Shown piece by piece: positions 33,558 to 45,673 of a DNA stretch of 62,000 bases. The notes under the pieces are model-generated. The model was not told where the DNA came from. It was given only the letters and a program-made list of their open reading frames with translations, and did not search any database. The DNA lies in NCBI GenBank assembly GCA_014529385.2, contig CM043943.1, positions 151,909,592 through 151,971,591 of the forward strand, written 5' to 3'. A program made the position numbers and the translations under genes. The stretch comes from Adiantum capillus-veneris. Its lineage: Eukaryota; Streptophyta; Polypodiopsida; Polypodiales; Pteridaceae. The first letter of the stretch is position 1. Each line of letters begins with the position of its first letter.

Positions 33558-36400
33558 TTACAATCCGCTATCTTTAGGAAGTCTCAAATAACTTGGGTCG
33601 GAGTTGTCCAAGTTTTTCCAATGCGTTCTTTTTGAAGTCTCCACTCTCCATGTCATGATGCCGTAGAAGATGCCTCCCATATTTCCTTCTTCCGTCGTTT
33701 GCTTGCTAATCTCATTGCTTGACCAATCTGACTGTCTTTGACACATTCCTTTTGGTGTGTTCTATGCATAAGTTTTCGATAAGTCCATTGATGTAGTTCC
33801 TCCAAACTGTTGGCTTTGTTTGCACCACCTCCTTGAAGAGTGTGGCTGAAATAGCCAGTACGGGCTTGGTAGTGAGTTTTCTCCATACCTTGTGTAGACC
33901 ATATAGCCAAGCTACCATACTGCCTAGCAAACCAAGGCATGTGGTTGCATATGATATGCTGCAAAAAAAAAACCAGCCTATTGTTTATATGTAAATATAT
34001 AATCACAATTTTATCAAATAAAGTAATATACCATGTAATGAGTTATGTGTTGATTTGTCCATGCAGCTATGAAAGACCTGTGGGTGGAAGGTCTTCAGAG
34101 CGTCTTGAAAAAATGTATAGTCGGTATCTCTCCAAGTATTGAGCTCACAAAACTTGAATATGGAATCCAAACTTTTCCACACATTCGCTTTGCGAGTCCT
34201 TGCTGCACCATTGTCTGTGTGGTCAACCATTGCATTGTGCAGGTTTCTCCACCGATTGTATCTCAATGTCAACCTTTCCTGAGCACTTTGGCTTTTGCGT
34301 TGTCTGCCACTTGTTGGCATCGACAAGAAGAGACAGGCTTTCACACCGCCAATAGACAACTTCTTTGGCACATCTCGACTATTCTTAGACCTCTTCTCGT
34401 CCTGCTCTATTTTCACATGTCCTCCATGCAAGCCCATATCTGAGAAAACTGTTTCCAATGATAATATAGCCCTTTGTTTTGCTGATGCTGGCCGAGTGGT
34501 CCAAGAAAAACAAATGTACATAAACATAAGTTTCTCAATGATTCTGCAGAGTGTATGCATCGTGCAAATATGTACTCTAGATAGTGGAGTATCCAACACT
34601 AGGCGGAAGTTAAGGTTCTGCAAGTGCCTGTCCGGTGCTCTCCTCCAATTTCTTTTGTCAAGACCAATGACTCCTCCCATGCAATACAAACAAGGGCTTT
34701 TACTTGTTGCTCCTTTTGAGATGTTGTACATACACTTTAGGGTTTTGAGATCTCCAGCCATATGCCACTCTACTGTGTATGAACCCATGCCTAATACATC
34801 GAGTGTCTTTCCATTTCTCTGTTCGCTTATGACTTCAGGAATACTTGTTTGATGGAAAACCCAGTTAAGAATATCGAAATTCTCTGCAGGCACCTGAAAT
34901 GGGAAAACCAAACCAATCAAATAAAACATGTCTAACCATTTTTTTAAGCAAAAACTTGTTGATATCAAACCTTGAATGTGGCTAATAAGAAAATATTGTT
35001 TTCGGATTGCACACTAAAGTTTCTAGGGTCGTCTGAAGCAATGCTTTCATCTAATGCTCTATTCATAAGTGTTATTGTGACACGCTCAACCTTTGTCTCT
35101 TTCACTAGCTCGCACTCATCCAGTTTAAGCACAAACTTCAAGACTCCATTGCATTCCTCTTGAGAAACCTCGAACAATTGAACAATATATGTCTGCAAAG
35201 CTACTAAATCATAAAATATATTATTGTATTTGTCATAGACCACTTCCTCTGCTGATGGCGATCTGTACATTGCTTCAATGTGAAAAGGAGTGCCCAATGT
35301 CCGAAGCACTTCCTGGTTGACCTCCAGTCTTGTCTTTGGAATGGAGAAAGGATTTGGCCGCAACGTGTGCTTGAGATTGAACTTTTTACTTTGTTGCTGC
35401 ATAGTTCTGTAAACAGAAAATTAAGTAAATGGATTATTTCCAAGTTTTCAAATGCTACACATATCCAATATACCTAAAAATTGTAGACATTTGATTTGAC
35501 AGGTGAAGACAATTGATTCAAACACCAGACATACCTAAAAATTGCAGAATAACCTTTGTTGGATATTTCGACTTCATCCAGAATTGACTAAACATCACGT
35601 GTTTGGAGTTGATTCTGTTTCAAAAGAGTGTCAAGTTGCTTAGCAACAATCTTGCAGTAGCGCTTATCGTCCAAAAGTCCGGCGACATCTTTGCGTTTTA
35701 GTATGAGACCATAAGGAATTGAAGAAGTTGGTGTGTAGCTGTCAATATTTGACTAAGGACGTAACAACGATCTAAGCATAAATATGAAAAGTAAGATATA
35801 AAACTACAAATGTAAAGATGAATTAAACCTTCTTGAATGATAATCTTACTTGATTGCGTTAACCCTCTTCTTCAAACCCCCAGAACCAACCTTCAGCTGT
35901 TCAATGTCTCGTAAGCGTCGTTCTCTTAACCGAGGACCCAAGACAATATTTTTTTCTCTGAGATCCTATGTGAGCTGCGTGATGCTTTCGTCCTTGCCTT
36001 TCAGTTGTTGAGCGCACTCTATCACAATTTGCTTCAAGAAAAAGTTTTCTTTGTGTGCAAGGTCTCTCTCAAGCTTAAGAATATCACTTTTGGCCGCCGA
36101 ATGCTTGGTGTAGCCATATAAACCAGAATAACTGTCTCCTACATAGTTCAACAATGACGTTATGTTTCTGAACGGTGGAGTTGAGTTGGTGATAGGATGC
36201 TCAGGATATATCCTGCCATCCACCCAAAGATCGACACTTTTTTAACCTTGAAATCTGAAGTTCTCTTTTGAAGCTTCGGAAAGGATGCCTCGCTTATTCT
36301 TCTTGTGGAGGGGCTCGTATTCTCTGCACAGTTCGATATGCATATGATACACATTGTTTTGACTCCTCGTCTGAGTTCTGTGTGAAGATGATAATGACAT
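33558..36400 (-). pseudogene. Putative RNase H-fold transposase gene, broken by stops
   Basis: Leftward multi-exon gene. The N-terminal part (about 36,390-35,850) has a coiled coil (KLERDLAHKENFFLKQIVIE, LRERRLRDIEQLK) with in-frame TAA near 36,243 and TAG near 35,966. Next is KRKDVAGLLDDKRYCKIVAK...DV*SILDEVEISNKG with another TAG. Exon 35,402-34,971 joins exon 34,893-34,040 across a 77-bp GT-AG intron, giving LATFK/VPAENFD. Candidate catalytic acids are in LKLDECEL and HMAGDLKTL. They are followed by a zinc-binding SPCLYC and VHICTMHTLCRI. The last exon (about 33,966-33,650) has MPWFARQYGSLAIWSTQGMEKTHYQAR, a C-terminal pattern (with an invariant-looking Glu) that I associate with large-element transposases. 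Superfamily unassigned. The last intron's phase does not fit cleanly. Confidence 0.6.
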
Positions 36401-36772
36401 TAAAATGACTTGGTGAATGATAAAGCTCAAAACAAAGGAGAGCGCAAGAATGGAGCAAATGGAAGAGAGCTCAAGGGAGGAGACTGCGTGCAGGCGGAAA
36501 GCAAGAGAGTCGCGAAACTGAAGAGAAGAATAACATTCAATGCACCTCGTTGAGCACCAAATCTTGGTTTTGAAAAATCCAAAAGATTGAGACAATTGGC
36601 GTTCAATTCGGAGCCGTCGTATGTTATCATTGTCTGAACACTTTTTGAGAGTTTTAATAAACGTACCCCCCAAATCTGATATCCGAGTTTTTTGAAACTG
36701 AATATCAAAAATGAAATTAGGGACTTTTTATTATCTCTCTCTAAGGTGACCTGGCATTTCTTACAAGGCCCA

Positions 36773-36798
36773 TTTTTGAGTCCAAACTTTTCTTAATG
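36773..36798 (-). repeat. Right terminal inverted repeat
   Basis: Partner of 27,019-27,044, 25 of 26 bases complementary. Homology does not extend inward beyond 26 bp. Confidence 0.92.
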
Positions 36799-37345
36799 TA
36801 CTCATCATGAAACACCTACATATAGCATCCTATGGCCTTGAGTCCATAAGGTATCCCTTTGAGATGGTTCTTGGCTTATGTGGTTCCCTTTCAGACAACT
36901 ACTTAGAGCACCCTATTGCCATCATAAGGCTACAAGATGTATATATACTCACCATGAAACACCTGCGTATAGCACCCTAAGGCCATGGGATGTATAAATA
37001 CTCATCATGAAACACCTACATATAGCATCCTATGGCCATAAGGCCATAGGATGTATATATACTCGTCATGAAACACCTACATATAGAACCCTATGGACCT
37101 AAGTTCATAGAATGTATATATACTCATCATGAAACACCTACATATAGCACCCTATGGCCCTAAGGCCATAAGATGTATATATACTTATTATAAAACACCT
37201 ACATATATCACCATATGGCCCTAAGTCCATAGGATCTATATATACTCAACATGAAACACCTACATAGCACCCTATGGCCCTAGGTCCATAGTATGTCCTT
37301 TTTTCATGTTTCTTGCTCAATGATACCTACAACAAAGCACCCTAT
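36799..37345. repeat. Tandem array, right segment with ~60-bp units
   Basis: Six to eight units of about 60 bp: CATGAAACACCTACATATAG, then CACCCTATGGCCCTAAGGCC (half of the same palindrome), then ATAGGATGTATATATACTC. It is related to the other array segments through the palindromic part, but the spacer is different and shorter. It directly follows the transposon's right TIR. Confidence 0.88.
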
Positions 37346-37444
37346 GGACATAAGATGTTCAATGTACAAGTAGAAAGTTGTATATTGACATACTTTCTAT
37401 GTAATTGTCCAAATACTGCGTGATGGTTTGTTTAACAAATATTT

Positions 37445-38530
37445 GTTGAAACCTTCTTGTAGGTATGGGTTTTAATCATGATGATAGTGTATGCATGTTC
37501 GTAGCTACAAAAAAGGCTGCCATTGGGAGTGTATATGAAATAGACCCAAATACACATAGCTTTGGCGTGGTTATCGAGGAAAGCAATGTATCGGTATTAG
37601 TTGATTTGTGTTTTGAAAAGAAAGCACCCATTCCATTTCCAACAATGGACGCATTGATAGTGGGATATTTTTGTCACAATATGGTGAAATGGAGTATTGG
37701 GTTGGTACAACATATGAAGGAGATGCAACACAAAGGGGTTTCTATGCCTGAGGTTGACAAAGTAATGGGAGCATTGGAGGCTCAGTATGATGGAATGAGC
37801 TACAAGTAGATTGGAAGGATAAGAGTGTTCAACTATGGGATGAAAGAAAAACACATGTAATAGCTGAAGGGGGTGTAATGTATGTGTGTCCATTTGATTC
37901 TATAAACTTTGGTGAGCTAGGTGAAGATAACATCTATATTGGTATTGAAACATCATATGCTGGTGAGGCTAGTATTTGTGTAGAATCTAATGTATGCATC
38001 ATCAATCTTGTTTGTTGGCCTATCAAGAGAGTGACAACTATGGATGGAAAAGCGTTGTTACGGTATGAGGATTTACATGCTATAGATGCGTTACAAGACA
38101 CATGCATCGATCAACTCGTTTGGTAGAGCCTATTTCAAAAAAACAAAAGTATTTCTATATAAATAGGAAGCCAAAAATTTATATGAAACCTTTTAAGAAA
38201 TCCAATCAAGCATCCCCATCATGCATCCAGGTTGTTTCAACCATAGATTGTTGTCCCAAAAGGGGTTGTCAGTATGCCAATTGGGATAAATTCATGGCTA
38301 TGCGCAACAAATTTTAGGGACAGAGTTTGCAAAATAGAACCAACTATGTGAATGAAATGATGTTGAATTCTTGGCATGAGAACACAGCAATTGCAAAGGC
38401 TTGCTATGCATTTTCTTTTCGTGGCAATGAGGTTTTTAGTAGAGCAAAAAAGACAACAATACCTAGATTGCATGTGAACTTAAAAGACTATGCAAAAGCA
38501 TATCAATTGCAAGTATCATTCACATGAATA
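37445..38530 (+). pseudogene. CACTA-associated-looking ORF remnant
   Basis: Three plus-strand frames follow one another: 37,465-37,809 (FNHDDSVCMFVATKKAAIGSVYEID...), 37,830-38,126 (HVIAEGGVMYVCPFDSINFGELGED, CIINLVCWPIKRVTTMDGKALL), and 38,327-38,527. The second resembles the domain of unknown function found with plant CACTA (En/Spm) transposase genes, with its pattern 'elGed.v.i.ie ... WP...V'. Stops between frames show decay. I see no CACTA termini. The assignment is from memory of the family pattern. Confidence 0.4.
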
Positions 38531-38599
38531 ATAATGCATGGACATGGTCATGGGATGTATGATCATTTCTTGTTTAATGGTCTATGGCCTTCAGATCCC

Positions 38600-40110
38600 A
38601 ATGCTACAATTGATTCCCTTGCATCATGCTTACGAAATTTGGTAAGTACAAAAAACCATGGACTAGGAGATCACCCTCTCTGTCAAACATCGAACCATCG
38701 GCCAAGTGCACACAGCCAAAACTCCCACTAGGAAATGTGCTAAACCACTCACGACATACTGTGACGTGGAAAGCAGCATCGCTATCTAGTAGCCACTGTG
38801 GAGAAAGTGTGCTATCGATAGACATATTTGCAAGAGGTACACTTGAGGCAAGCATGACATCACCGTCACTGGCATCGACTGCCATTGGAATTGCCTCTCT
38901 AATGTGTGTCAAAGCCGCATCTGCATCACACATGCATCTCCGTTGCTATCTCATATGTTTGAAAGAATGTTTCCTAATGTGTCCTTTGTGACCACAATGG
39001 CAACATCGTACGTATCAACAAGAACAAGACCGCCATCTCTCATTGTCACACATATTTGCTGCCATAAGAGAATGCCAAAACAGCAACAAAGTGGGAGATC
39101 ACTCAACAACTATACAGTCATGAAAACCATGACCAATCGCATCAAAACCAATGCTCACATATGCATAAAACAACTCCATAATCTGCTATCTGCAAGCATA
39201 AACTGGGACAAACTGCTCAACTTTATGCTCAACCAAGCGTAAAGTACATCACCATATACGCAAGTAGAGAGCAAACTAGCTCAAAATGCATCCCACAAGA
39301 GAAACTGCCTGCAAAAATATGCAAAAAAACCTTTGAAATCTATGACTGGCAAAGTATGTAGCCACACAAGCATACGCTATCCTCACTCTTGTGAGAGTGG
39401 ATACAAGAACACCAAACTACGTCCAAGTTGACAAAACCTGTCAAAGTGAGAGTAAACACTTGATCATTGTCAAAGTGGTAATATATCGACCATTGTACAA
39501 GATGGCATAGTATTGCAAACTTTTATGGCGAGAAAATGAGGAAAACAAACAGAGTTCCCTTTGCAAAATGAGCCAAAACTCAACTCAAACTGCAAGCCAA
39601 AAAACCGCAGATAACTGCTAGAGTGGGAGTCAACTCGACCACTACACCATCAGAGAGCAAACTATGAATACACATAAGCCATGGAAAGAATCTGGGAAAA
39701 ATACCACAGAGTTTCCCCTAAAAATCGAGTATAAACTCAACAAATCTCACCAAATCGCATGAAAAACTAGGCACTCAGTGTCTCGGTAGCAAAATCCACA
39801 AATGGCATATATAGCACTGCCAAAACCCTGGCAAACTAGCTCACTCGTGACCGAGTGGCTCTATGGACGTATACCTGTCCAAAAACACTTGTAAACATGT
39901 GAACCTGCTACTTGGGAGCTATACCAAGCTCAAACTATATCCGCATAATGTATACATAGCATGAAAATGCACAAGACCGTGCCAAAAGCACTCTAGAATG
40001 CTCCACACAATTGTACATGAGCACTACATGTGCCGCATAAGCTGTACTGCAAAGACTGTGTAATTTGTGAGAAAAGTCGATGGAAAACTGGCACACACTA
40101 CCTCATCGGT
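38600..40110 (-). mobile_element. Ty1/copia-like remnant (inverted relative of 7.7-9.0 kb)
   Basis: Leftward order is leader or gag sequence, then a zinc knuckle at about 38,995-38,955 (CHCGHKGHIRKHS, last Cys lost), then protease-like text in the frame 38,933-38,604: SPQWLLDSDAAFHVTVCREW, then GSFGCVHLADGSM. In copia this block is WLLDSGA.FHV, so the catalytic DSG has become DSD. The region 39,050-39,430 matches 7,740-8,080 in inverse orientation. No integrase or RT follows before the chromovirus fragment. The part 39,430-40,110 is presumably the same element but is not recognisable. Confidence 0.7.
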
Positions 40111-40114
40111 TGGT

Positions 40115-40611
40115 AAATACGAAGCAATTGCTTGTGATTGATGCCAAAGATAAAGTCCTCACAAAATGGCAAAGCTTGATGATGGAACCCTATGAGTCTA
40201 TTCAAAAATATGTAGATAAGTTTTGAAAGTTATATCTCAAAGCCTACAAAAAGATAGACTTTGTGGAACAATAGAAATAATTTTGTGTCGTTCTACCTGA
40301 AGAGAGGAGTGAGTATGTCAACTCACAAAGGCAGAAAACCATCTCAATGGGCATATATCACACGATGGTCGCCTCAAGGATTGCTCAAGAACAAATTGAG
40401 CAAAAGAGAAGAACAATGCGATGCAAAATTCTTCCAAGACCAACAATGGCAAAGCAAAGGCAAAGGACAAAGGCTAAAAAAGTAAAACTAAACTATCACC
40501 TAAGAGGTAGAACATTATCATAGGGACAACAAGTGCTTCAAGTGTGGGGAGCAAGGACATGTTTCTGCGTATGTCCTAAGAGAAGTGAACGTACTGACCT
40601 CCTAGACCTAC
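40115..40611 (+). pseudogene. Chromovirus gag fragment, left of the Tat LTR
   Basis: Matches gag of the 17-25 kb chromovirus: DAKDKVLTKW, YESIQKYVDKF, SEYVNSQRQ, HTMVAS, and the zinc knuckle start NKCFKCGEQGHVSAYV. Stops and frame shifts are frequent. It ends at 40,611 where the Tat LTR begins. The continuation of the same chromovirus resumes at 43,212 and again at 54,679. Confidence 0.82.
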
Positions 40612-42997
40612 AGATAGCCGTTTTTCGGCTCTCTGTAATTGCCATAGTGAGTTATCTCACCCTATCAAATCACTCAAACACTGTGGTTACCCTCACCCTT
40701 TCACTGTATATAGGTGCGTGTGAGTTAGGGGACTTTTCCCATATCTCCTTACTGAAATAAAAAACCCTCAATTAGCTAGTCATTGGGCTAGTTGAGCCAA
40801 AAAAAAAATAAAAAATAAAAATATAAGTATATTATGGCCCATGCGTATGTAAATATTTCTTTGTATATAGGGCCTAAATAAAAGATATTTTCATAATTAT
40901 TTTGGTATTTATTTAAATATTTCTACCTAGGTGTGTGTTATTTATGCTCTGTACATTGCCTCACCATTACCACAATTTTTCTTACCATTTTTCATACTCT
41001 TTATTCCATATAGAAATATTTTCATATAAGCTTCTCTTATATTTGGTGTAACTCCACCCCAACAAAAATCCAAAAAAACTAGTTTTATTTATGTGTATAT
41101 TTTTTTTCACTATTGTGATTTTTCCCTTCCTACATCTATTTTGTTTTTTTTCTAAAAAATTAGAACACCAAAAATATTTATCTTTTTATGGTAGCCTCAT
41201 AATGAGAGAGATTTCTTTTGACCCCTTTATATTTTTTCCACTTATATTATTTATATTTGACATGTACATATTTTTTAGACCCCTCAATATTTGATTTTCT
41301 TAGTTGTACTATTCACTTATATCATGATCTCAACAATATCTTCAATTATAGACCTACCAAATAAGGTCAAGGGTAGGTGGCATGCATACATGCACTATGG
41401 AGGACTCACTCTTGGAGGTATTCAAAAGAATCATCCAAAGAAGAACCCCACAAGGACTTTGTGCAGTGGAAAAAAACAATCGGTTTTGCTGAATTTTTAA
41501 AGTTCACTTGCTCTCCGAATTTGAAAAGGTGATACAAACAAAAGTTGTAGCTCGTGGGCTGAACTTTTGCCTCAAATTTTTTCATATTTTTTTGAGCTAC
41601 GAGCTGTGAGCTATGATTTTATTAGTGGACCCCAATTTTCCCATGCTATGCAGCCACACTCTCTCTTCCACTTTATCATTTTCCTCTTACACACACACTT
41701 CTCCACTCATCATCCCCACCTCTCTCACCACTCCTCTCTGCACCCTACTCACCTTCTCCTCAACCTTGAAGAATAAGAGAAACCATGGTGAACTCATACC
41801 TCCCACACACAATTCCATTCCAAAATTGACCACCTAGTCTCATTTTTCCTCCTCCAAATTACCCATATCTATCAAAAAAACCACAAAATTCAGCCTCTTC
41901 TCTTAAAAGACAGCATCATGGTGGTTGATTACTCAGCTTCAATTACCTTGTCTCTCAAGGAAGGTCAAGAGTGGAGAAAAAATGTACCGTCAAAGCTAGT
42001 GGACCGTCAACAAGCGTCAAAATTGGCCCTACTCAAGACACTTGGAGCATCAACCTTGTAAGAAATCCACCTTTTCTTACCTCTTAAGAGTTTTTCTTCC
42101 TTGTTTGTATCCTACATGGATACTCCCATTGTAAATATTCAATTCCATTTGTAAATTAATACTAACTCTACTAACACTAACCCACTATGAAAAGTCATAT
42201 CACCTCTATTTCTCTCCTCTCTCTTTCCCCACCAACTTCTTGATAATTCCAAGCAAAAGAAATTAGGTAAATTGCTGAAAATCTAACCCACCAACCATGG
42301 TTAGAGGAGTAATCCTAGCCTTCAAAATTGCTATAAAAGGAGGGTGTAGCTAGCACAAAAGGGGGGAGCCATAAGCAAGAGCACTATGCTATAGCTTGAG
42401 AAGCCAAGCTCAACCTCTCTAGAAGGAGCTCTTGAGTGGAAGCTCATTGTCTTATGCATGTGCATGTGTTGTAATAGGGGATTAGCAAGGGAACTCTATG
42501 CCATTGTAAGAGAGAGAGTGATCATTCAATTGAGAGTAGGAAATCTATCATTTCTCCTACTAGTGTAAGCCCAACATTTGCTGAATCAAGGAGGGTGGAT
42601 TTGGACTAAGCTTGGATACTTTGTCTCCCTTCCAACGTGAAGTAATGGACAACAATGATGCGTAAGTGTCTTGGTGTTTTTTGTTAAGTTCTTGATAGCT
42701 TGTCTCTGGTGTTGTCATCAATCTAGCCATAAATCCCACATACTGTAAGAGGGCGACAGGGTGGAGAGGACTCCCCTGGCCTTAAGACAATGATTGGGGT
42801 GGCTTTTCTTGTGATGTGTTGTGGTGAAATTTATGCAAGCTATGTTGAACAAATACTAATCTCACTTTGATTTGTCATGACAGATTTGTAAGAAGGTATT
42901 AATGCAACAAGCACCCCCTCCCCCTTTCTCTCTCTTTCTTAAATATATAGTTGTGTTTGCTTGATCATTGCCGATACGTTTCAAAGCAGCCCGAGCA

Positions 42998-43039
<42 letters not shown>

Positions 43040-43211
43040 GCGTCCTAGTTTGCATCCAAAACTAGGTGGTGCCTCAAATTTGTGTAGGGTTAGGTTGCGG
43101 GTTTGTGTGTGTGTTTGTTGTTTTTTCCAACCCCAACCCAATTGAGCAGAATGGGAGCCTAGAAGAGTGCTTGGAGGCCACTCTTCTTGTTGCCCGCCCC
43201 AGACCGCCTCA
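40612..43211 (+). repeat. Tat-type LTR, left copy (solo-LTR-like)
   Basis: 2,600 bp, almost identical to 52,085-54,678. It starts AGATAGCC (TGATAGCC in the other copy) and ends GCCTCA. It is flanked by CTAC on both sides (40,608-40,611 and 43,212-43,215). Removing the LTR plus one CTAC makes the chromovirus colinear, base for base, with the uninterrupted relative near 22.4 kb, so this is a real insertion with 4-bp duplication. A TATA box CTATAAAAGG is at 42,331-42,340, and a CT run at about 43,001-43,036. Short frames inside (for instance 41,091-41,837) are chance. Confidence 0.85.
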
Positions 43212-45391
43212 CTACCATGGTGGAAACTCTAAAAGAGGAAGGCCATTGCAAAGGATCACCACTCTCTTTGCTTGGGAAAAGTAAGAGAGCATGATGCTTT
43301 CATAATTTTTGATCTTGAATCTACCCACAATTTGTGCAAAAGCTATGTAGACAAAGAATATTTATTCATTTGTCCACTCAAGCATGAATTCCATCCTCCT
43401 AGGGGCACCATGGTTTGATCACATGGCTGCCACTATGAAGTTTATGAAAGAAAAGTCTTCTTTTTCTATAGGGACAAAGATTTTACATGTAAATATGGTG
43501 GGTAGCACTATACCACTTGTATAGATTCAAGCTTTAGACGAAGAAATGACAAGTTCTCTTTCTTGTTACATGGTTTTTGTAAAAGAGTAAAGTAGATTCT
43601 TGTGTTCATAAAGAGGTAAGAAATGAAATTAAAGAGGAGTCAAAATTGTCTAGCTTCTTAAATGAGTTTCAAGATGTGTTTATTGATGACATCCCCAGGG
43701 AGTTGCCTCCCAAAAGAGGACAACATGATCATACCATAGATGTGCACACCATAGAAGTTCTATTGGGTAGATCACCTCCTAATAAGCCTCATTATTGAGT
43801 CTCACCGACTTAAAAAGATGAAATTATGAGTCAAGTGAATGAATTTGTGGAAAAAGGGATGGTAAGGCCCAGGTCATCTCCATTTTGGTCACAAGTTCTA
43901 TTCATGAGTACAAAAGAAAGATGGTACTTATAAAATGTGTGTGGATTATCTAGCACTTAATTGCATAACCATAAAGAATAGATTTCTTGTTCCTAAGATA
44001 GAGGATCAATTTTGATAAGACACAAGAGTCTCGCTAATTTAGTAGAATATATCTCAAAAGTGGTTATCATCAGATAAGGATTGTGTCTGAGGATATTCAT
44101 AAGACGACCTTTCGTACAATATTTTGTAATATGAATTCCTATTGAGTTTCCCAATGCACTTGACACCTTTAATCAAATGATGTAGAGGCTTTTAAACCTC
44201 ATTAAAGCTGCACGAGAGTGTTCTTTGATGACATTATTATCCACTCCAAGTGTATCGAGAAACACAAGCAGCATCTTCAAGTAATATTTCAAGCTTTGAG
44301 AGATAATAAGCTTTATAATAATCAAAACAAAAGGATTTTTTTCTTAAAATATATTCAATATCTAGGTCATATTATCTCCCAAGTAGGGATTCAAATGGAC
44401 CTTGAAAAATTGAAGCCAATAAAAGGATGGCCTATACAAATGAATCAACATGAATTGAGAACCTTTATAAAAATGTGTGCCTCCTATAGATGCTGCATAG
44501 AAAAATTATCATTCATAGTAGGACCATCGTATGACTCAACTAAAAAGAATGTTAAATTTGTATGGACTACTATAGAGAATGAATGTTTCAAAAATATTAA
44601 AGCAAAGCTTATCTCTCAACCCATATTAATATTATTGGACCTCCCTTTTGAAGTCCAATGTGATGCTTGCAGACAATGTCTTAGAGTTGTGTTGCTTGAA
44701 AAAGGGCATGCCATAGCATATGAAAGTAGGATATTGGATGACCAAGAAAATAATCTAGGAATATATGAAAAAGAGCTATTAGCTATCTTACATGCCTTAG
44801 ATATATAGAAGAATTATCTCTTAGGCACTCCATTTATTTTATGCACAAAACATTAAAGGCTTTAATATTTTATGCAAACTAAGTAAAGTGTGACACGAAA
44901 ATGAGGTGGGCAAAGTTTCTTTCACAATTTAACTTCTATATTGCTCACATAGCTAGTAAGCACGACCAAGTGTCCGATGCTCTTTCATGAAGAACAAAGG
45001 TGAATGTTGAATCAATATCTACTCACAATTATCTATCTTCTATGATAGATGAGTATTCTATGAATATAGACTTCAAAGATGTTATGCTAGCTATTGCATT
45101 AAGAAACAATGAGGAACCATACAATGTGCTAGATGGTTATCTTCTCTATATACATTACACAGAGCCTACATAAAAAAGTTATGTATTAATCTTATGCTCA
45201 CCCTTATGCAGGACATCGAGGAATTCAATCTTCTCTCAAGGGGTTAGAAAGGTATTTCTATTGGCCAATAATGAAGGCAAACATATAAAACTATGTTGCC
45301 AAGTGCATTGTATATCCAAAAAAGTATGATAAAGGGAAGCATACTGACTTTCTTTATCCATTACCTCCTAATTCCCCATGGAAAATTATAT
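43212..45391 (+). pseudogene. Degraded chromovirus protease-RT-RNase H-integrase, first copy
   Basis: Continues the gag fragment: KEEGHCKGSPLS, then protease/linker text, RT traces ([17 protein letters not shown]), and an open piece 44,218-44,808 with MFFDDIIIHSK (RT active site), HLQVIFQALRDNK, YLGHIISQ, FEVQCDACRQCL (RNase H), AIAYESR and IYEKELLAILHALD. Zinc-binding integrase traces (AHPYAGHRGIQ-like) follow. It is related to the 17-25 kb chromovirus and nearly identical to 54,679-56,859. It stops abruptly at 45,391 in mid-integrase. Confidence 0.85.
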
Positions 45392-45673
45392 TTTTGTGTT
45401 ATTTTAAGCATTAGGACATACTTAGGCAATGGATAATGGCCCAGGAATAGAGGTTTTTCCCTTTCATTTTACTCCACACATTAGAATAAACGTTGCAATT
45501 AGTAGAAAGATCCAATTTCAACAACGAATGGTGTTCATGTTTGGTGCCCAAAGAGTAGGAGAAATTCTTGCATCACCAAACCCTGTCATTCTACCTCTCA
45601 TCAACTACCACACTTCTTTTGATGTACATGTGTTCATTTTATTTTAAAATGAAGTGCAGCCCGGAAAAATAGT
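45392..45673. other. Junction to Tat internal region
   Basis: At 45,391 homology with the right-hand copy ends sharply. The new sequence (TTTTGTGTTATTTTAAGC...) leads into Tat-specific ORFs. No primer-binding site complementary to a plant tRNA is visible here, as expected if this is a rearrangement breakpoint rather than a normal LTR end. Confidence 0.6.

Larger units (their letters stand above)
27019..36798. mobile_element. 9.8-kb TIR transposon carrying H3-like, Ulp1-like, unknown and transposase genes
   Basis: Both ends carry the same 26-bp inverted repeat with one mismatch (left 27,019-27,044; right 36,773-36,798), starting CATTAGGAAAAG on the left and CATTAAGAAAAG on the right. Outside lie two parts of the array. 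Joining GTATATAT (left) to TACTCATCATG (right) regenerates, within one base, the repeat text GTATATATACTCATCATG present several times at 36.9-37.3 kb. So the element entered that repeat with no duplication longer than 1 bp. Inside are four gene modules, two on each strand. Base composition is distinct: GC-rich and CpG-rich around 31.1-31.7 kb. I cannot assign it to a named superfamily; the protein set is unlike hAT, MULE, CACTA or PIF. Confidence 0.85.

Noticed and set aside
16690-37345. CRISPR-like array of palindromic repeats with spacers
   Set aside because: Spacers are themselves repeated and units are diverged; there are no cas genes and the setting is plant nuclear DNA. It is a satellite-like tandem array.
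41091-41837. Small frames in the Tat LTR, repeated at 52,564-53,310
   Set aside because: Duplicated only because the LTR is duplicated; they lie before or around the LTR promoter and show no domain.
40612-45391. A single 4.8-kb LTR for the Tat element
   Set aside because: The last 2.2 kb is chromovirus coding sequence continuous with the flank. The block end has no CA, no target duplication matches, and no primer-binding site follows it. CTAC target duplications instead bound a 2.6-kb LTR.
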